A stretch of 64,000 nucleotides of DNA from contig CAVTZF010000039.1 in NCBI GenBank assembly GCA_963739095.1, positions 62,001 through 126,000 of the forward strand, written 5' to 3'. The notes beneath the pieces are model-generated. The model saw nothing but the letters and a program-made list of their open reading frames with translations. It searched no databases and was not told where the DNA came from. Positions 52,888 to 61,240 of the stretch are shown here, in pieces. Source of the stretch: JACVRW01 sp963739095. Its GTDB lineage: Bacteria > Actinomycetota > Thermoleophilia > Solirubrobacterales > Thermoleophilaceae. Every line of letters starts with the position of its first letter. Position 1 is the stretch's first letter. The translations under genes and the position numbers were made by a program.

Positions 52888-55165
52888 TCGTGGTGCGTTC
52901 TCCCTCGGCCGTCAGTTCGTAACGGCCCTCCTCGATCATGCGCCTGCCGTCCGCGGTCACCCTCAGGCGGGAGAGCGGGAACGTCAGGTCGAGGGTGCGG
53001 CGGTCGCCCGCCTGGAAATGCGCCGAGGCGTATGCGACCAGGCGACTCGCCGGGAAGCTCCCGGACTGACCGCGCTTGCTCGCGAACAGCAGCACCGTTT
53101 GCCTGCCGGCGCGCTTGCCCTTGTTGCTCACCCGAATGGAGACCCTTACGTCGTCCCCGCGTACCGAGGCGTCGAGCCGGCTGTGGTCGAAGCGCGTATA
53201 GCTCAGCCCGTGCCCGAATTCGTAGCGTGGGTCGTAGGGCTCGCCCGGCATGCGGTCGTGCGTGAGCGGTGCCTGGTCGATGCTCTGCGGCCAGGTCACC
53301 GACAGCCGTCCGCTCGGGTTGACCCTGCCGAACAGCGTGTCCGCAACGGCGCGCCCGCCCTGGGTGCCGGGCAGGTAGGCCATCAGCGCGGCAGCCGAGC
53401 CGTCGAGCTGCGGCCCCATCATGAGCGGCCGGCCGGCGATCACCACGACCACGACCGGCTTGCCGGTCGCCTCGAGCGCGTCGAGCAGCTCGGCCTGGCC
53501 CGCAGGCAGCGCGGCGGTGGTGGTGTCGCCGGGACCCTCGGCGTAGGGCGGCTCCCCGACCACTGCCACGATCACGTCGGCCCCCGCGGCCCTGCGCACC
53601 GCTGCCTCGCGGGCCGCGGTCACGGCGTCGGGATCCTCAGCGTCCTCGCCGGTCGGGACGCCGGCCGCGTAGCGGACGCGGGCGTCACGCCCGACGGCGT
53701 CCTCAATCCCCTCACGCACGGTCACGCCCTCCGGGATCTCGCCGGGCACCGTGGCGCCCTGCCAGCCAATCGACCAGCCGCCGAGCTGGTAGGGCATGTT
53801 GTCGGCGCTCGGGCCGGTCACCAGCACGTTGGCGTGCTCCCGCCGCAGCGGCAGCGTGCCGTCGTTCTCGAGCAGCGTCATCGTCCGCTGCGCGGCGCGA
53901 CGAGCCAGGCCGACGTGGGCGCCCTCGATGTCCTCGGCCCGGTCGGGATCGGCGAGCGGCTGCTCGAACAGGCCGAGCCGGAACTTCAGGACGAGGATCC
54001 GCCGTACGGCCTCGTCGATGCGCCCCATCGACACGTCGCCGTCGGTGACCGCCGCGATCAGCCCTCTGGTGAAGCGCCCGGCGTCGAGCGGCACCATCGA
54101 CATGTCGATGCCCGCGTTGATGGCCATCGCGATGGCGTCCTGATCGTTGTCCGCCACGTGGTAGACCGTTATCAGCTTCCAGATGTCCTCCCAGTCGGAG
54201 GCGAGGACGCCCTCGAAGCCGAGCTGGTCGCGGAGGACCTCGGTGAGCAGGTGGTGTGAGGCATGCACGGGCTCGCCGTTCACCGAGCCGGAGTTGGCCA
54301 TGACCGTCTCGGTTCCGGCGCCTATCCCGCGGATGAATGACGGCAGGTGCTCGTCCCAGAGCTCGCGCTCGGTGAGCGTGGCGTTCTCGCGGTCGCGACC
54401 GCTGTCGGGCGCCGAGTAGCCGGTGAAGTGCTTCGTGGTGGACGCGACGCTCTCGGTGAGGTCGTCGCCCTCGAGGCCTCGCACCGTCGCCGCGACGAGA
54501 TCGCCAGCGGCGAGCGGCGCCTCGCTGAAGGGCTCGTAGGAACGCCCCCAGCGCAGGTCGCGCCAAATATCGGCGACCGGGGCGAAGTCCCAGTGGATGC
54601 CGGTCGCGCGCACGTCGGCGGCGGTGGCCTGTCCGAGCTGGCCTGCAAGCGCGGTGTCGTACGCCGCCCCGAGCCCGAACTGGTGCGGGAACATGGTCGC
54701 GCCGAGCACGTTGTTGTGGCCGTGCACCGCGTCGATGCCGTAGATGATCGGAATCCCGTGCGGCTGACAGCCGAGTGCGACCTCCTGAATGCGGTTCGTC
54801 ATCTCCGCCCACGCGCGCGGCGTGTTCACCGCCGGCGAGGCCCCGCCACCAGACAGGATCGAGCCGCTGAGGTTCGCGCAGAGTACGTCGTTCAGGATCT
54901 CGTCGTTCAACTCGCCCCGATCCCATGGGTCGGCCGGGTTGCCCTGCAGCGCAGTCGCGTTGATCTGCGTCATCTGGCCGACCTTCTCCTTGAGCGACAT
55001 GCGCGGCAGGAGATCGCCGGCGCGCTGCTCGGGTGTCAGCGACGCGTCCTGGTATGGGAGCGTCCCCTGGGCGGCCGCATCACGGCCGGCGCCCCCCGTC
55101 GCCCAGACACAGATCGCGAGCAACAGGACCGGCAATGCGAGCCAGACGGCACGCCGTGTACTCAT
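52874..55165 (-). CDS. Secreted glycoside hydrolase family 3 beta-glucosidase
   Basis: A 763-residue protein with signal peptide VWLALPVLLLAICVWATGG, cleaved near GRDAAAQG. The GH3 N-terminal domain has IPIIYGIDAVHGHNNV, FAPVADIWRDLRWGRSYE, TKHFTGYSAPDSGRD (substrate Lys-His) and GFEGVLASDWEDIW with the nucleophile Asp near residue 288. The C-terminal domain has LLENDGTLPL, VVVVIAGRP and YEFGHGLSYTRFD, and ends in a fibronectin-III-like domain. It releases glucose from beta-glucosides outside the cell. ATG 55165 has GGGGAGG upstream. Divergent from a ROK repressor that probably controls it. Confidence 0.95.
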   Translation of the reverse strand: MSTRRAVWLALPVLLLAICVWATGGAGRDAAAQGTLPYQDASLTPEQRAGDLLPRMSLKEKVGQMTQINATALQGNPADPWDRGELNDEILNDVLCANLSGSILSGGGASPAVNTPRAWAEMTNRIQEVALGCQPHGIPIIYGIDAVHGHNNVLGATMFPHQFGLGAAYDTALAGQLGQATAADVRATGIHWDFAPVADIWRDLRWGRSYEPFSEAPLAAGDLVAATVRGLEGDDLTESVASTTKHFTGYSAPDSGRDRENATLTERELWDEHLPSFIRGIGAGTETVMANSGSVNGEPVHASHHLLTEVLRDQLGFEGVLASDWEDIWKLITVYHVADNDQDAIAMAINAGIDMSMVPLDAGRFTRGLIAAVTDGDVSMGRIDEAVRRILVLKFRLGLFEQPLADPDRAEDIEGAHVGLARRAAQRTMTLLENDGTLPLRREHANVLVTGPSADNMPYQLGGWSIGWQGATVPGEIPEGVTVREGIEDAVGRDARVRYAAGVPTGEDAEDPDAVTAAREAAVRRAAGADVIVAVVGEPPYAEGPGDTTTAALPAGQAELLDALEATGKPVVVVVIAGRPLMMGPQLDGSAAALMAYLPGTQGGRAVADTLFGRVNPSGRLSVTWPQSIDQAPLTHDRMPGEPYDPRYEFGHGLSYTRFDHSRLDASVRGDDVRVSIRVSNKGKRAGRQTVLLFASKRGQSGSFPASRLVAYASAHFQAGDRRTLDLTFPLSRLRVTADGRRMIEEGRYELTAEGERTTITVR

Positions 55166-55213
55166 GCTTCCTCCCCAGGGTGGTGACGGTTGCCAGGCCC
55201 GCGATACCCAAGT

Positions 55214-55265
55214 CCAAATTACGCTAAACGCCGGGCCTTCAGGGCCGTAGTTATGACCAATTAGG
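55214..55265. promoter_or_regulatory. Imperfect inverted repeat between the GH3 and ROK genes (candidate operator)
   Basis: Arms CCAAATTACGCTAAAC (55214-55229) and GTTATGACCAATTAGG (55250-55265) match as inverted copies at 11 of 16 positions around a 20-base spacer. It is AT-rich in an otherwise GC-rich region. It lies in the divergent intergenic region next to the ROK repressor start. The operator role is inferred. Confidence 0.35.
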
Positions 55266-55271
55266 AGATTC

Positions 55272-56483
55272 TTGCCCTTCCCTTTCGCGCAGAAGACTGC
55301 GATATTGCGCGTCGTGGCGAGCAGGGGCTCGGGAGACGCGCGCCGCGAGCGCAATCGGGAGCGGGTCACGGCGGCGCTCCGCGAGGCCGGAGTGGCCAGC
55401 CGATCCGAGCTGGCGCGCCGGACCGGCATGTCGCGGACCACGGTGGCGAGCATCGTGTCCGAGCTGGAGGCAGCCGGCGTGCTCGTCGAGAGCGAGGACG
55501 GCCCGGGTGCCTCGCCGCGCGGCGGCAGGCCGCCGCGTCGGCTGTCGTTCAGCCGTGAGGCCGGCGTCGCGATCGGTATCGACTTCGGCAAGCGCCACCT
55601 GCGCGTCGCCGCGGCGGACCTGAGCCACGCGATCCTTGCCGAGGCCGAGCGGCAGGTGCGCGCCGAGGACCCGGCCGAGACAGGCCTCGACGCGGCGGTG
55701 GGGCTCGTCGAGGAGGTGATGGCCGGCGCCGGCGTGACGGCCGATCAGGTGGTGGGCGTCGGTCTCGGCCTCCCGGGCCCGATCGACCTTCGCAGCGGCC
55801 GAGTCGGCTCCTCGTCGATCCTGCCGGGCTGGGTCGGCGTGCGTGCGGCCGACGAGCTCGGCACGCGGCTCTCGCTGCCCGTTGAAGTCGACAACGACGC
55901 CAACCTGGGCGCTCTTGCCGAGCTGCACTGGGGCGCGGCCGCCGGCCGCAGCAACGTGGTCTACCTCAAGGTCTCCACAGGCATAGGCGCCGGGCTCGTC
56001 CTCGATGGGCGCCTCTTCCACGGCAGCGGCGGCATGGCGGGCGAGATCGGGCACGCGATCGTCGACGAACACGGACCCGTGTGCCGCTGCGGCAAGCGCG
56101 GCTGCCTCGAGACGCTGGCCGGGGCGCCGGCGCTCGCCGAGCTCCTCGAGCCGCGCCTGGGAAGGTCGATCTCGACCGCCGAGCTGCTGTCGCTCGCCAC
56201 CTCCGGAGACTCCGGCGCTCGTCGCGTGATCGCCGACGCCGGGAGGCACATCGGCGGCGTTGTGGCGACGCTCTGCGACCTCTTCAACCCTGAGCTGATC
56301 GTCGTCGGCGGTGAGCTCGCCAGGGCGGGTGAGGTGCTGCTCGACCCGATGCGCGAGCAGGTGCATCGCAATGCGATCCCGGCAACCGCGCGCGACGTGG
56401 AGATAGTCGGGGGCGTGCTCGGGCCACGCGCCGAGCTGCTCGGCGCGCTCGCGCTCGTGCTCGCCTACTCGCCGAGCAGGTAG
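55272..56483 (+). CDS. ROK-family transcriptional repressor (NagC/XylR type)
   Basis: A 403-residue protein with an N-terminal winged HTH (about 25-75, LREAGVASRSELARRTGMSR and TVASIVSELEAAGVL) followed by a ROK domain. The ROK domain has GVAIGIDFGKRHLRVAAAD, EVDNDANLGALAELHWG, YLKVSTGIGAGLV and the Zn motif GEIGHAIVDEHGPVCRCGKR (His and Cys). TTG 55272 is chosen because AGGAG lies just upstream; a GTG at 55314 is possible. It should repress the divergent beta-glucosidase gene until a sugar or sugar phosphate binds. The 3' end overlaps the convergent cytochrome c gene by 19 bases. Confidence 0.9.
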   Translation: MPFPFAQKTAILRVVASRGSGDARRERNRERVTAALREAGVASRSELARRTGMSRTTVASIVSELEAAGVLVESEDGPGASPRGGRPPRRLSFSREAGVAIGIDFGKRHLRVAAADLSHAILAEAERQVRAEDPAETGLDAAVGLVEEVMAGAGVTADQVVGVGLGLPGPIDLRSGRVGSSSILPGWVGVRAADELGTRLSLPVEVDNDANLGALAELHWGAAAGRSNVVYLKVSTGIGAGLVLDGRLFHGSGGMAGEIGHAIVDEHGPVCRCGKRGCLETLAGAPALAELLEPRLGRSISTAELLSLATSGDSGARRVIADAGRHIGGVVATLCDLFNPELIVVGGELARAGEVLLDPMREQVHRNAIPATARDVEIVGGVLGPRAELLGALALVLAYSPSR

Positions 56484-57148
56484 TCGACGAGCGCCTTCAC
56501 CTGCTCGTCGGTCAGGCGGCCCTCGAACGAGGGCATCACGCCGGCGGGGAAGCCCTGCGTGACCTCGGCGTTCGGGTTGAGGATCGACTCGCGCACGAAG
56601 TCCTCGGGGGGCATGTCGCCGGCGGCGCTCGCCAGGTCGTCGAGATCGGGGCCGATGGTCCCCGTCGATCCGGCCGGCCGGAAGGTGTGGCAGCCGGCGC
56701 AACCGGCGGCGGTGAAGATCTGCTCACCCGTGGTGGCCTCGGCGAGGCCGGCCGTCGCGAGCGCCCCGGTGTCGTCGCCGGGGCGCGCGGCGGCGTAGCC
56801 GACGTAGGAGGCGACGTCGTCGGCGTCCTCGCCCTCGACGAGCGCCGGCGGCATGATGCCGCCCTTGCGGGGATGGGCGATCTGGTCGTGGACGACGCCC
56901 TTCACGGTGTCGCGGCTTATGCCCTTCGCGAGCGCGGCCCGGAAGGCGGCGTCGAGATTCGGGCCCTGAGTTCCGGCCGTCCCCGCACGAGCCAGCACGT
57001 GGCATTGACCGCACTTCTCGACGAACTGCGCCTTGCCGGTCGGGAGGTCGGGCTCGTCGCGGCCACACGCCGTGAGCGCGAGCCCGAGCACGAGCAGCAC
57101 GGCGCCTAGGGCAAGCGCCGGGCGCGGCGCGCGCGGCCGCTTGCGCAT
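56465..57148 (-). CDS. Diheme c-type cytochrome lipoprotein
   Basis: About 227 residues. Lipobox LALTACG near the N-terminus. Two cytochrome c domains follow: CGQCH near residue 46 and CAGCH near residue 152, each with a candidate axial Met (GGIMPPALV, AGVMPSFEG). The second is a close relative of the cytochrome domain fused to CoxB2 (GEQIFTAxGCxxCHT). It could be the membrane-anchored electron donor of oxidase 1, whose CoxB lacks a cytochrome domain. ATG 57148 or GTG 57166; no clear ribosome-binding site decides. Convergent with the ROK repressor. Confidence 0.88.
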   Translation of the reverse strand: MRKRPRAPRPALALGAVLLVLGLALTACGRDEPDLPTGKAQFVEKCGQCHVLARAGTAGTQGPNLDAAFRAALAKGISRDTVKGVVHDQIAHPRKGGIMPPALVEGEDADDVASYVGYAAARPGDDTGALATAGLAEATTGEQIFTAAGCAGCHTFRPAGSTGTIGPDLDDLASAAGDMPPEDFVRESILNPNAEVTQGFPAGVMPSFEGRLTDEQVKALVDYLLGE

Positions 57149-57255
57149 GGTCCGAGCGAGGCTCACGGAGGCGGAACTCTATCCCTTCGGCAGGCGGTAT
57201 GGGGAGCCCGACCGGGCCCTAAAGCGCCGTCCCCGACGCTATTGTTCCCGGCCTC

Positions 57256-57525
57256 ATGCCTCCCCGTCAGAAGTACCGGCTGCGTGCGCGCTCGGACCGC
57301 GAGGTCGTGCGCGAGGTCGAGCCCGGCATGCGCTATGTGGACCACGACAGCGGTGAGGAGCTGCGCGTGGTCGGCGCGCTGCTGCCGCTGGCGCCGTCCC
57401 CCAGCGAGCTGCCGTACGCGGTCGAGAACCTGCGCCTGTGCGGGTGCTCGCTGGAGCAGCTGGTCCAGAAGGACCTGAACGACTGCCCGCACTGCGGCCG
57501 TCGACTTCCGGCCGTCGAGCTCTGA
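57256..57525 (+). CDS. Small zinc-ribbon-like protein, 89 residues
   Basis: Not assigned to a known family. It has a basic start (PPRQKYRLRARSDREVVREV), a middle with RYVDHDSGEELRVVGALLPL and a C-terminal CGCSLEQLVQKDLNDCPHCG holding four Cys in the CxC-CxxC arrangement of a treble-clef or zinc ribbon. A cytosolic protein, perhaps nucleic-acid- or protein-binding. The stop overlaps the next lipoprotein start. Confidence 0.65.
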   Translation: MPPRQKYRLRARSDREVVREVEPGMRYVDHDSGEELRVVGALLPLAPSPSELPYAVENLRLCGCSLEQLVQKDLNDCPHCGRRLPAVEL

Positions 57526-57866
57526 AGGTCCTCCTCGCAGCCCTGCTCGCCCTGGCACTCGCCGCCTCCGGCTGCGGAGGCGACGACGAGCCCTCGGCGG
57601 AGACCGAGCCGGGGCTCCCCAACCTGACCGTCCCCCAGGGCGAGACGACCGAGCCGCAGACCGAGACGGTCCCCGAGGCGCCGTTCGACCCGTCGACGGA
57701 GACGCTGCCGCCGGAGACCGTCCCGCCGTCCACCGGCGGCGGCACGCCGGCGCCCGAGGCCGAGCCGCCGGCCGACACGCCCGAGAACGACGCGGCCCCA
57801 CCCGCGGACAGCCCGGCGGAGCGCTTCGAGGAGTTCTGCGACGACAATCCCGGCGCGTGCGGCTAA
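57522..57866 (+). CDS. Small Pro/Thr/Glu-rich lipoprotein
   Basis: A lipoprotein-type N-terminus, VLLAALLALALAASGCGGDD, precedes a low-complexity acidic, Pro/Thr-rich chain that ends with FEEFCDDNPGACG (two Cys). The only starts near the signal peptide are a CTG at 57522, which overlaps the previous stop as CTGA, like the ATGA/GTGA/TTGA junctions elsewhere, or a much earlier GTG. The CTG start is inferred. Function unknown. Confidence 0.55.
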   Translation: MKVLLAALLALALAASGCGGDDEPSAETEPGLPNLTVPQGETTEPQTETVPEAPFDPSTETLPPETVPPSTGGGTPAPEAEPPADTPENDAAPPADSPAERFEEFCDDNPGACG

Positions 57867-57882
57867 CGCGGCCGGCCGCGGG

Positions 57883-58230
57883 CTAGGCGAGGCAGCCGAG
57901 CGCCTTCTCGCGCGAATCGAAGATCGTGAGATGGCCGGTGAGGCCCGTGACCTGGAACGGCCGCAGGACGCGCTCAGTCGGGCAGACGAGCACCATCTTG
58001 CAGCGCCGGACGTTCAGGTGGCGCAGGGCGTTCAGAAGCACGCCGATCCCGGTCGAGTCCATGAACGTGACCTGCGAGAGGTCGACGACCACGCCGCGGG
58101 CGCCGTCCTCAGCCAGTCCGAACAGGCGGCTCCCGAGCTTCGGTGCCGTGAGAGCGTCGATCTCGCCACGCAGCGACACGACGTGGGTGCTGTCGCCGAC
58201 GGCCTCGTCGACCAGCCCGAAGTCGATCAC
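57883..58230 (-). CDS. STAS-domain anti-sigma factor antagonist
   Basis: A 115-residue SpoIIAA/RsbV-like protein with VVSLRGEIDALTAPKL, VVVDLSQVTFMDSTGIGVL (phospho-Ser in DSTG near residue 58) and the closing helix. It switches partner binding by phosphorylation and regulates a sigma factor through an anti-sigma kinase, which is not in this window. GTG 58230 is the preferred start; a GTG at 58263 is in frame. Confidence 0.85.
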   Translation of the reverse strand: MIDFGLVDEAVGDSTHVVSLRGEIDALTAPKLGSRLFGLAEDGARGVVVDLSQVTFMDSTGIGVLLNALRHLNVRRCKMVLVCPTERVLRPFQVTGLTGHLTIFDSREKALGCLA

Positions 58231-58308
58231 GCGCGCGAACCTATCACGCCCGGTGGCGCCCACTTCATGGCGCGTTCGCGCTCATGAAGGCGGTTCTACC
58301 CTTTTAGC

Positions 58309-58659
58309 TCAAGAAGCACTCTGCCGGTGCGTGGGGACCGGCGAGCGCGGCCTTCGGACCCGCGCCGGTGACGGCACGCGCGGCTCCACGCCGCGGCGGC
58401 GCGACGGCCGTCCCGGGCTCGAGTGGGAGCGATCGCGCCCGTGGCCCAGTCCCCAGCGGCCGAGCGGCAGGCGAATGCCGTCTCCACCGGGCCCGTCGCC
58501 CTTGGGTCGCGGTCCCGGGCCCTCGCCCCCGCCGCCGTCGTCCCCGCGGGAATCGTCGTCGTCGTCGCGCAGCCGGAAGAACCAGATCAGCCACACGATC
58601 AGCAGCCCGACGTCGAACACGCGGAAGCCGACCATGAAGATCCACCCCTCGGTGGTCAT
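58309..58659 (-). CDS. Small membrane protein with Gly/Arg/Pro-rich tail
   Basis: A 116-residue protein with one helix near residues 10-28 (FRVFDVGLLIVWLIWFF), then an Asp-rich stretch (RDDDDDSRGDDGGG) and a long Gly/Pro/Arg-rich tail. Not recognised; resembles PspC-less small actinobacterial membrane proteins. ATG 58659 without a Shine-Dalgarno sequence. The tail has low complexity and could be a chance extension. Confidence 0.55.
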   Translation of the reverse strand: MTTEGWIFMVGFRVFDVGLLIVWLIWFFRLRDDDDDSRGDDGGGGEGPGPRPKGDGPGGDGIRLPLGRWGLGHGRDRSHSSPGRPSRRRGVEPRVPSPARVRRPRSPVPTHRQSAS

Positions 58660-58709
58660 CTACGTCGATGCTACCGCGATGGCATACGCGGCAAAAGACC
58701 CCCGACCGG

Positions 58710-59408
58710 CTACTCGCCTTCCTCCGTGACGGTCGGCCGGTTGTCCGGGATGTAGGTGGCGGTGTAGAGCAGCCGCGCGCTGCTGTAGGTGCACCCGAAG
58801 ACGCTGACCTCGCGCAGGTCCTCCATGGCGAACTGGCGCAGGCTCCGTGGCGGCTCACAGTTGTTCTTGGCGCGCGACGAGCGCCACCAGTCTGACTTCG
58901 TCAGGTTGATCGCCAGCATCGGCGCCCAGGTGGGCACGGTGACAGCGATCCAGTTGCCCTCCCTGACTCGCAGCGGCTCCGGCAGCACGAAGGTCGGGCT
59001 CGAGCCGAAGTACTCGTCGACCTCGAACGGCTCGGTCTGCTGCACGAGCCGGTGCTGCAGTCGTGTCTTGCGCGTCTTGCCCTTGCGCAGCACCGACAGC
59101 TGGACCTGTGCGGGCGAGCCGTAGTTGTCGTTGAAGAACGTCGTCTGCTCGGCGCTCGGCTGCGACAGCGTCACCGTGAAGGCGACGATGTTCCCGTCAC
59201 GACGGATGTAGTACGGGTTCTTGGGACCGCCGGCGGCCCGACCCTGGTAGCCGGTGACGCGCACGACGGCGACGCACGGGTCGGTCGGGCAACTCGGGTT
59301 CGCCGGGTTGGCGGTGGCCCCGAGCTCGACGATGCGGGCGGATGCGCCCGGCGCCAGCGCAAGCGCTGCCGCCGCGAGTACTGAGCAGAGCAGGAGAAAT
59401 CGCTTCAT
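58710..59408 (-). CDS. Secreted hypothetical protein
   Basis: A 232-residue exported protein with signal peptide LLLCSVLAAAALALAPGASA and a beta-rich chain (VVRVTGYQGRAAGG, NIVAFTVTLSQPS, GNWIAVTVPTWAPMLAINL). Four Cys residues occur, two in NPSCPTDPCVA near the mature start and two more near the end (NNCEPP, VFGCTYS), which probably form disulfides. No family recognised. ATG 59408 sits just after a hairpin. Confidence 0.75.
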   Translation of the reverse strand: MKRFLLLCSVLAAAALALAPGASARIVELGATANPANPSCPTDPCVAVVRVTGYQGRAAGGPKNPYYIRRDGNIVAFTVTLSQPSAEQTTFFNDNYGSPAQVQLSVLRKGKTRKTRLQHRLVQQTEPFEVDEYFGSSPTFVLPEPLRVREGNWIAVTVPTWAPMLAINLTKSDWWRSSRAKNNCEPPRSLRQFAMEDLREVSVFGCTYSSARLLYTATYIPDNRPTVTEEGE

Positions 59409-59412
59409 GACC

Positions 59413-59429
59413 AGGGGTGAAACACCCCT
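59413..59429 (-). promoter_or_regulatory. Hairpin between infA and the secreted-protein gene
   Basis: AGGGGTG (59413-59419) and CACCCCT (59423-59429) form a 7-bp stem with an AAA loop. It lies four bases upstream of the ATG of the secreted protein gene and downstream of infA. It could mask the ribosome-binding site or mark the end of the csp-infA transcript. Seen directly; role inferred. Confidence 0.4.
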
Positions 59430-59459
59430 TTCGCCGTCGAGTTGCGGAATCCTCACTGC

Positions 59460-59678
59460 CTACTTGTACCTATAGGTGATCCGCCCGCGGTCGAGGTCGT
59501 ACGGCGACAGCTCGATCTTGACCCTGTCGCCCGGGAGGATGCGGATGTAGTGCCTTCGCATCTTCCCCGAGATGTGGCCGAGGACCTCGTGCCCATTGTC
59601 GAGTTGGACCTTGAACATGGTGTTCGGGAGGGCCTCGACGATCTCGCCCTCCATTTCGATCTTCTCTTCCTTGGGCAC
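59460..59678 (-). CDS. infA: Translation initiation factor IF-1
   Basis: A 72-residue S1/OB-fold protein, full length: IEMEGEIVEALPNTMFKVQL, DNGHEVLGHISGKMRRHYIR and ILPGDRVKIELSPYDLDRGR are the family core. GTG start. It binds the ribosomal A site with IF-2 and IF-3. Here it follows a cold-shock gene by 14 bases instead of lying in a ribosomal protein operon, which suggests an accessory, perhaps cold-related copy. Confidence 0.95.
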   Translation of the reverse strand: MPKEEKIEMEGEIVEALPNTMFKVQLDNGHEVLGHISGKMRRHYIRILPGDRVKIELSPYDLDRGRITYRYK

Positions 59679-59692
59679 GGCCTGCGGCGCGC

Positions 59693-59896
59693 TCAGATCG
59701 CGCGGACGTTCACCGCTTTCGGACCCTTGTCGCCGGTCTCCTCCTCGTACTCGACCTTGGAGTTCTCGGCGAGCGACTTGAAGCCCTGCCCGTCGATGCC
59801 CGTGTAGTGGACGAAGAGGTCACGGTCGCCGTCGTCCGGCGTGATGAATCCGTAGCCCTTCTCGTCGTTGAACCACTTGACGGTTCCGGTAGGCAC
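59693..59896 (-). CDS. Cold shock protein (CspA family)
   Basis: A 67-residue protein with the RNA-binding motifs GTVKWFNDEKGYGFITPDD (RNP1) and LFVHYTGID (RNP2), normal size. It destabilises RNA structure at low temperature. GTG start at 59896 with GGAAGGGG upstream and a 5' leader that may run to about 60000, containing the palindrome GCCGGTT-G-AACCGGC near 59976-59991. infA follows on the same strand. Confidence 0.95.
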   Translation of the reverse strand: MPTGTVKWFNDEKGYGFITPDDGDRDLFVHYTGIDGQGFKSLAENSKVEYEEETGDKGPKAVNVRAI

Positions 59897-60032
59897 GTGC
59901 CTGCCCCTTCCTGCTTGTGCCCGGCCGGTCCGTCTGTGCGAATCCCTGCCACGGCACCTGCATGTTCAACTACGCCGGTTGAACCGGCCCTTACACGCGG
60001 GCACGCTACCAGCCCGGACCGGCGGAAGTCCC

Positions 60033-60803
60033 TCAGCGCCCCTGGAAGCGCGCCTTGCCCGGGCCCTCGGCCAGGAAGCTGTCGACCGCCCCCTGGAGAT
60101 CCTCGGTCTCGAACAGCCGTGCGCCGATCGCCCCCGTGCGCGCGTCGGCCCCGCGCACGCCGTCCTCGAGGTACGCGCGCACGATGCTCTTGGTGGCCGC
60201 GTGGGCGAGCGTCGGCCCGTCGGCCAGGCGGCGCGCGAACTCGAGCGTCCGCTCGCCGAGCTCCGCGTCGGCCAGCACCCGGGTGACGACCCCCCAGCGC
60301 TCGAGCGTGGCGGCGTCGTAGAGGTCGCCGCTCATCACGAACTCGCGCACCCGTGCCGCTCCCGCGCGCTCGGCCATCCGCTGCGTCCCCCCCATCAATG
60401 GCGTCAGCCCGATCACTGCCTCGACGAGCCCGAAGCGTGCGGACTCGGCCGCCCAGATCATGTCGCAGGCGAGCGACAGCTCGAGCCCGGCGGTCACGCA
60501 GAGCGAGTGGACCGAGGCGATCGTCGGGAACGGGAGCTCCTCGAACGCGTGCGCGAGGGTGAGCAGCCGCTCGGTGAGCTCCTCCGAGCCGGCGCTGTCG
60601 AGCCCCTGGAAGACGTTCACGTCGACGCCACCGGTGAAGTAGCGCCCCTCTGCACGGAAGACGAGCGCGCGCAACCCGTCCGTCTGCTCGAGCGCTCGCT
60701 CGAGACCGCTGAAGACCTCCTCGGTGAACAGGTTCAGCGGCGGCGAGTCGAGCACGAGCTGCCCGAGCGCCCCGTCGCGCTCGAGCCGTACCGGCTCAGC
60801 CAC
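60033..60803 (-). CDS. Enoyl-CoA hydratase/isomerase family protein
   Basis: A 256-residue crotonase-fold protein: LRALVFRAEGRYFTGGVDV near residue 45 and VTAGLELSLACDMIWAAE near 102 form the oxyanion hole, followed by GLTPLMGGTQR. It differs from the copy at 5636 and is shorter at the C-terminus. Acyl-CoA substrate unknown. GTG start overlaps the HIT gene stop by eight bases. Confidence 0.87.
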   Translation of the reverse strand: MAEPVRLERDGALGQLVLDSPPLNLFTEEVFSGLERALEQTDGLRALVFRAEGRYFTGGVDVNVFQGLDSAGSEELTERLLTLAHAFEELPFPTIASVHSLCVTAGLELSLACDMIWAAESARFGLVEAVIGLTPLMGGTQRMAERAGAARVREFVMSGDLYDAATLERWGVVTRVLADAELGERTLEFARRLADGPTLAHAATKSIVRAYLEDGVRGADARTGAIGARLFETEDLQGAVDSFLAEGPGKARFQGR

Positions 60804-61206
60804 CGCGCAGCTCCCGCGCGACCCGCTCGAGCTCGGCCTGATCCGCCGGCTGCGGCGGCACCGGGAGCTTCAGGGGGTCGTCGTCGTAGCGCGGGATGAC
60901 GTGCATGTGCATGTGGAAGACCGTCTGCCACGCCGCCGGCTCGCAGCAGTTGAGCAGGTTGACGCCGTCGCAGGCGAGCCGGTCGCGCATCGTGAGAGCG
61001 AGCCGCTTCGACGCGCTCGCCGTGCGCGCGAGATCCTCCTCGGGCACCTCGTAGAGGTTCTTCGAGTGGTTGCGCGGGATCACGAGCGCGTGGCCGCGGG
61101 TCCACGGGTTGATGTCCATGAAGGCGATCGTGTGCTCGTCCTCCTGGACGTTGTTCGAGGGCAGCTCGCCCGCGACGATCTTGCAGAAGATGCAGTCATC
61201 CGCCAT
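60796..61206 (-). CDS. HIT-family hydrolase
   Basis: A 136-residue Fhit/Hint-like protein with CIFCKIVAGELPS, YEVPEEDLARTA and the histidine triad FHMHMHVIPRYDDD near residue 97. It hydrolyses nucleotide derivatives such as adenosine 5'-phosphoramidate. ATG 61206. It heads a two-gene operon with the enoyl-CoA hydratase; the repeat element at 61241 lies just upstream. Confidence 0.93.
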   Translation of the reverse strand: MADDCIFCKIVAGELPSNNVQEDEHTIAFMDINPWTRGHALVIPRNHSKNLYEVPEEDLARTASASKRLALTMRDRLACDGVNLLNCCEPAAWQTVFHMHMHVIPRYDDDPLKLPVPPQPADQAELERVARELRGG

Positions 61207-61240
61207 GGGCGGGAACCTACTTCAGCGGGGGCGGCGGGGC

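Noticed and set aside
52874..55591. Longer GH3 frame with a 142-residue N-terminal extension
   Set aside because: The extension overlaps the divergent ROK gene. The signal peptide and GGGGAGG site support ATG 55165.
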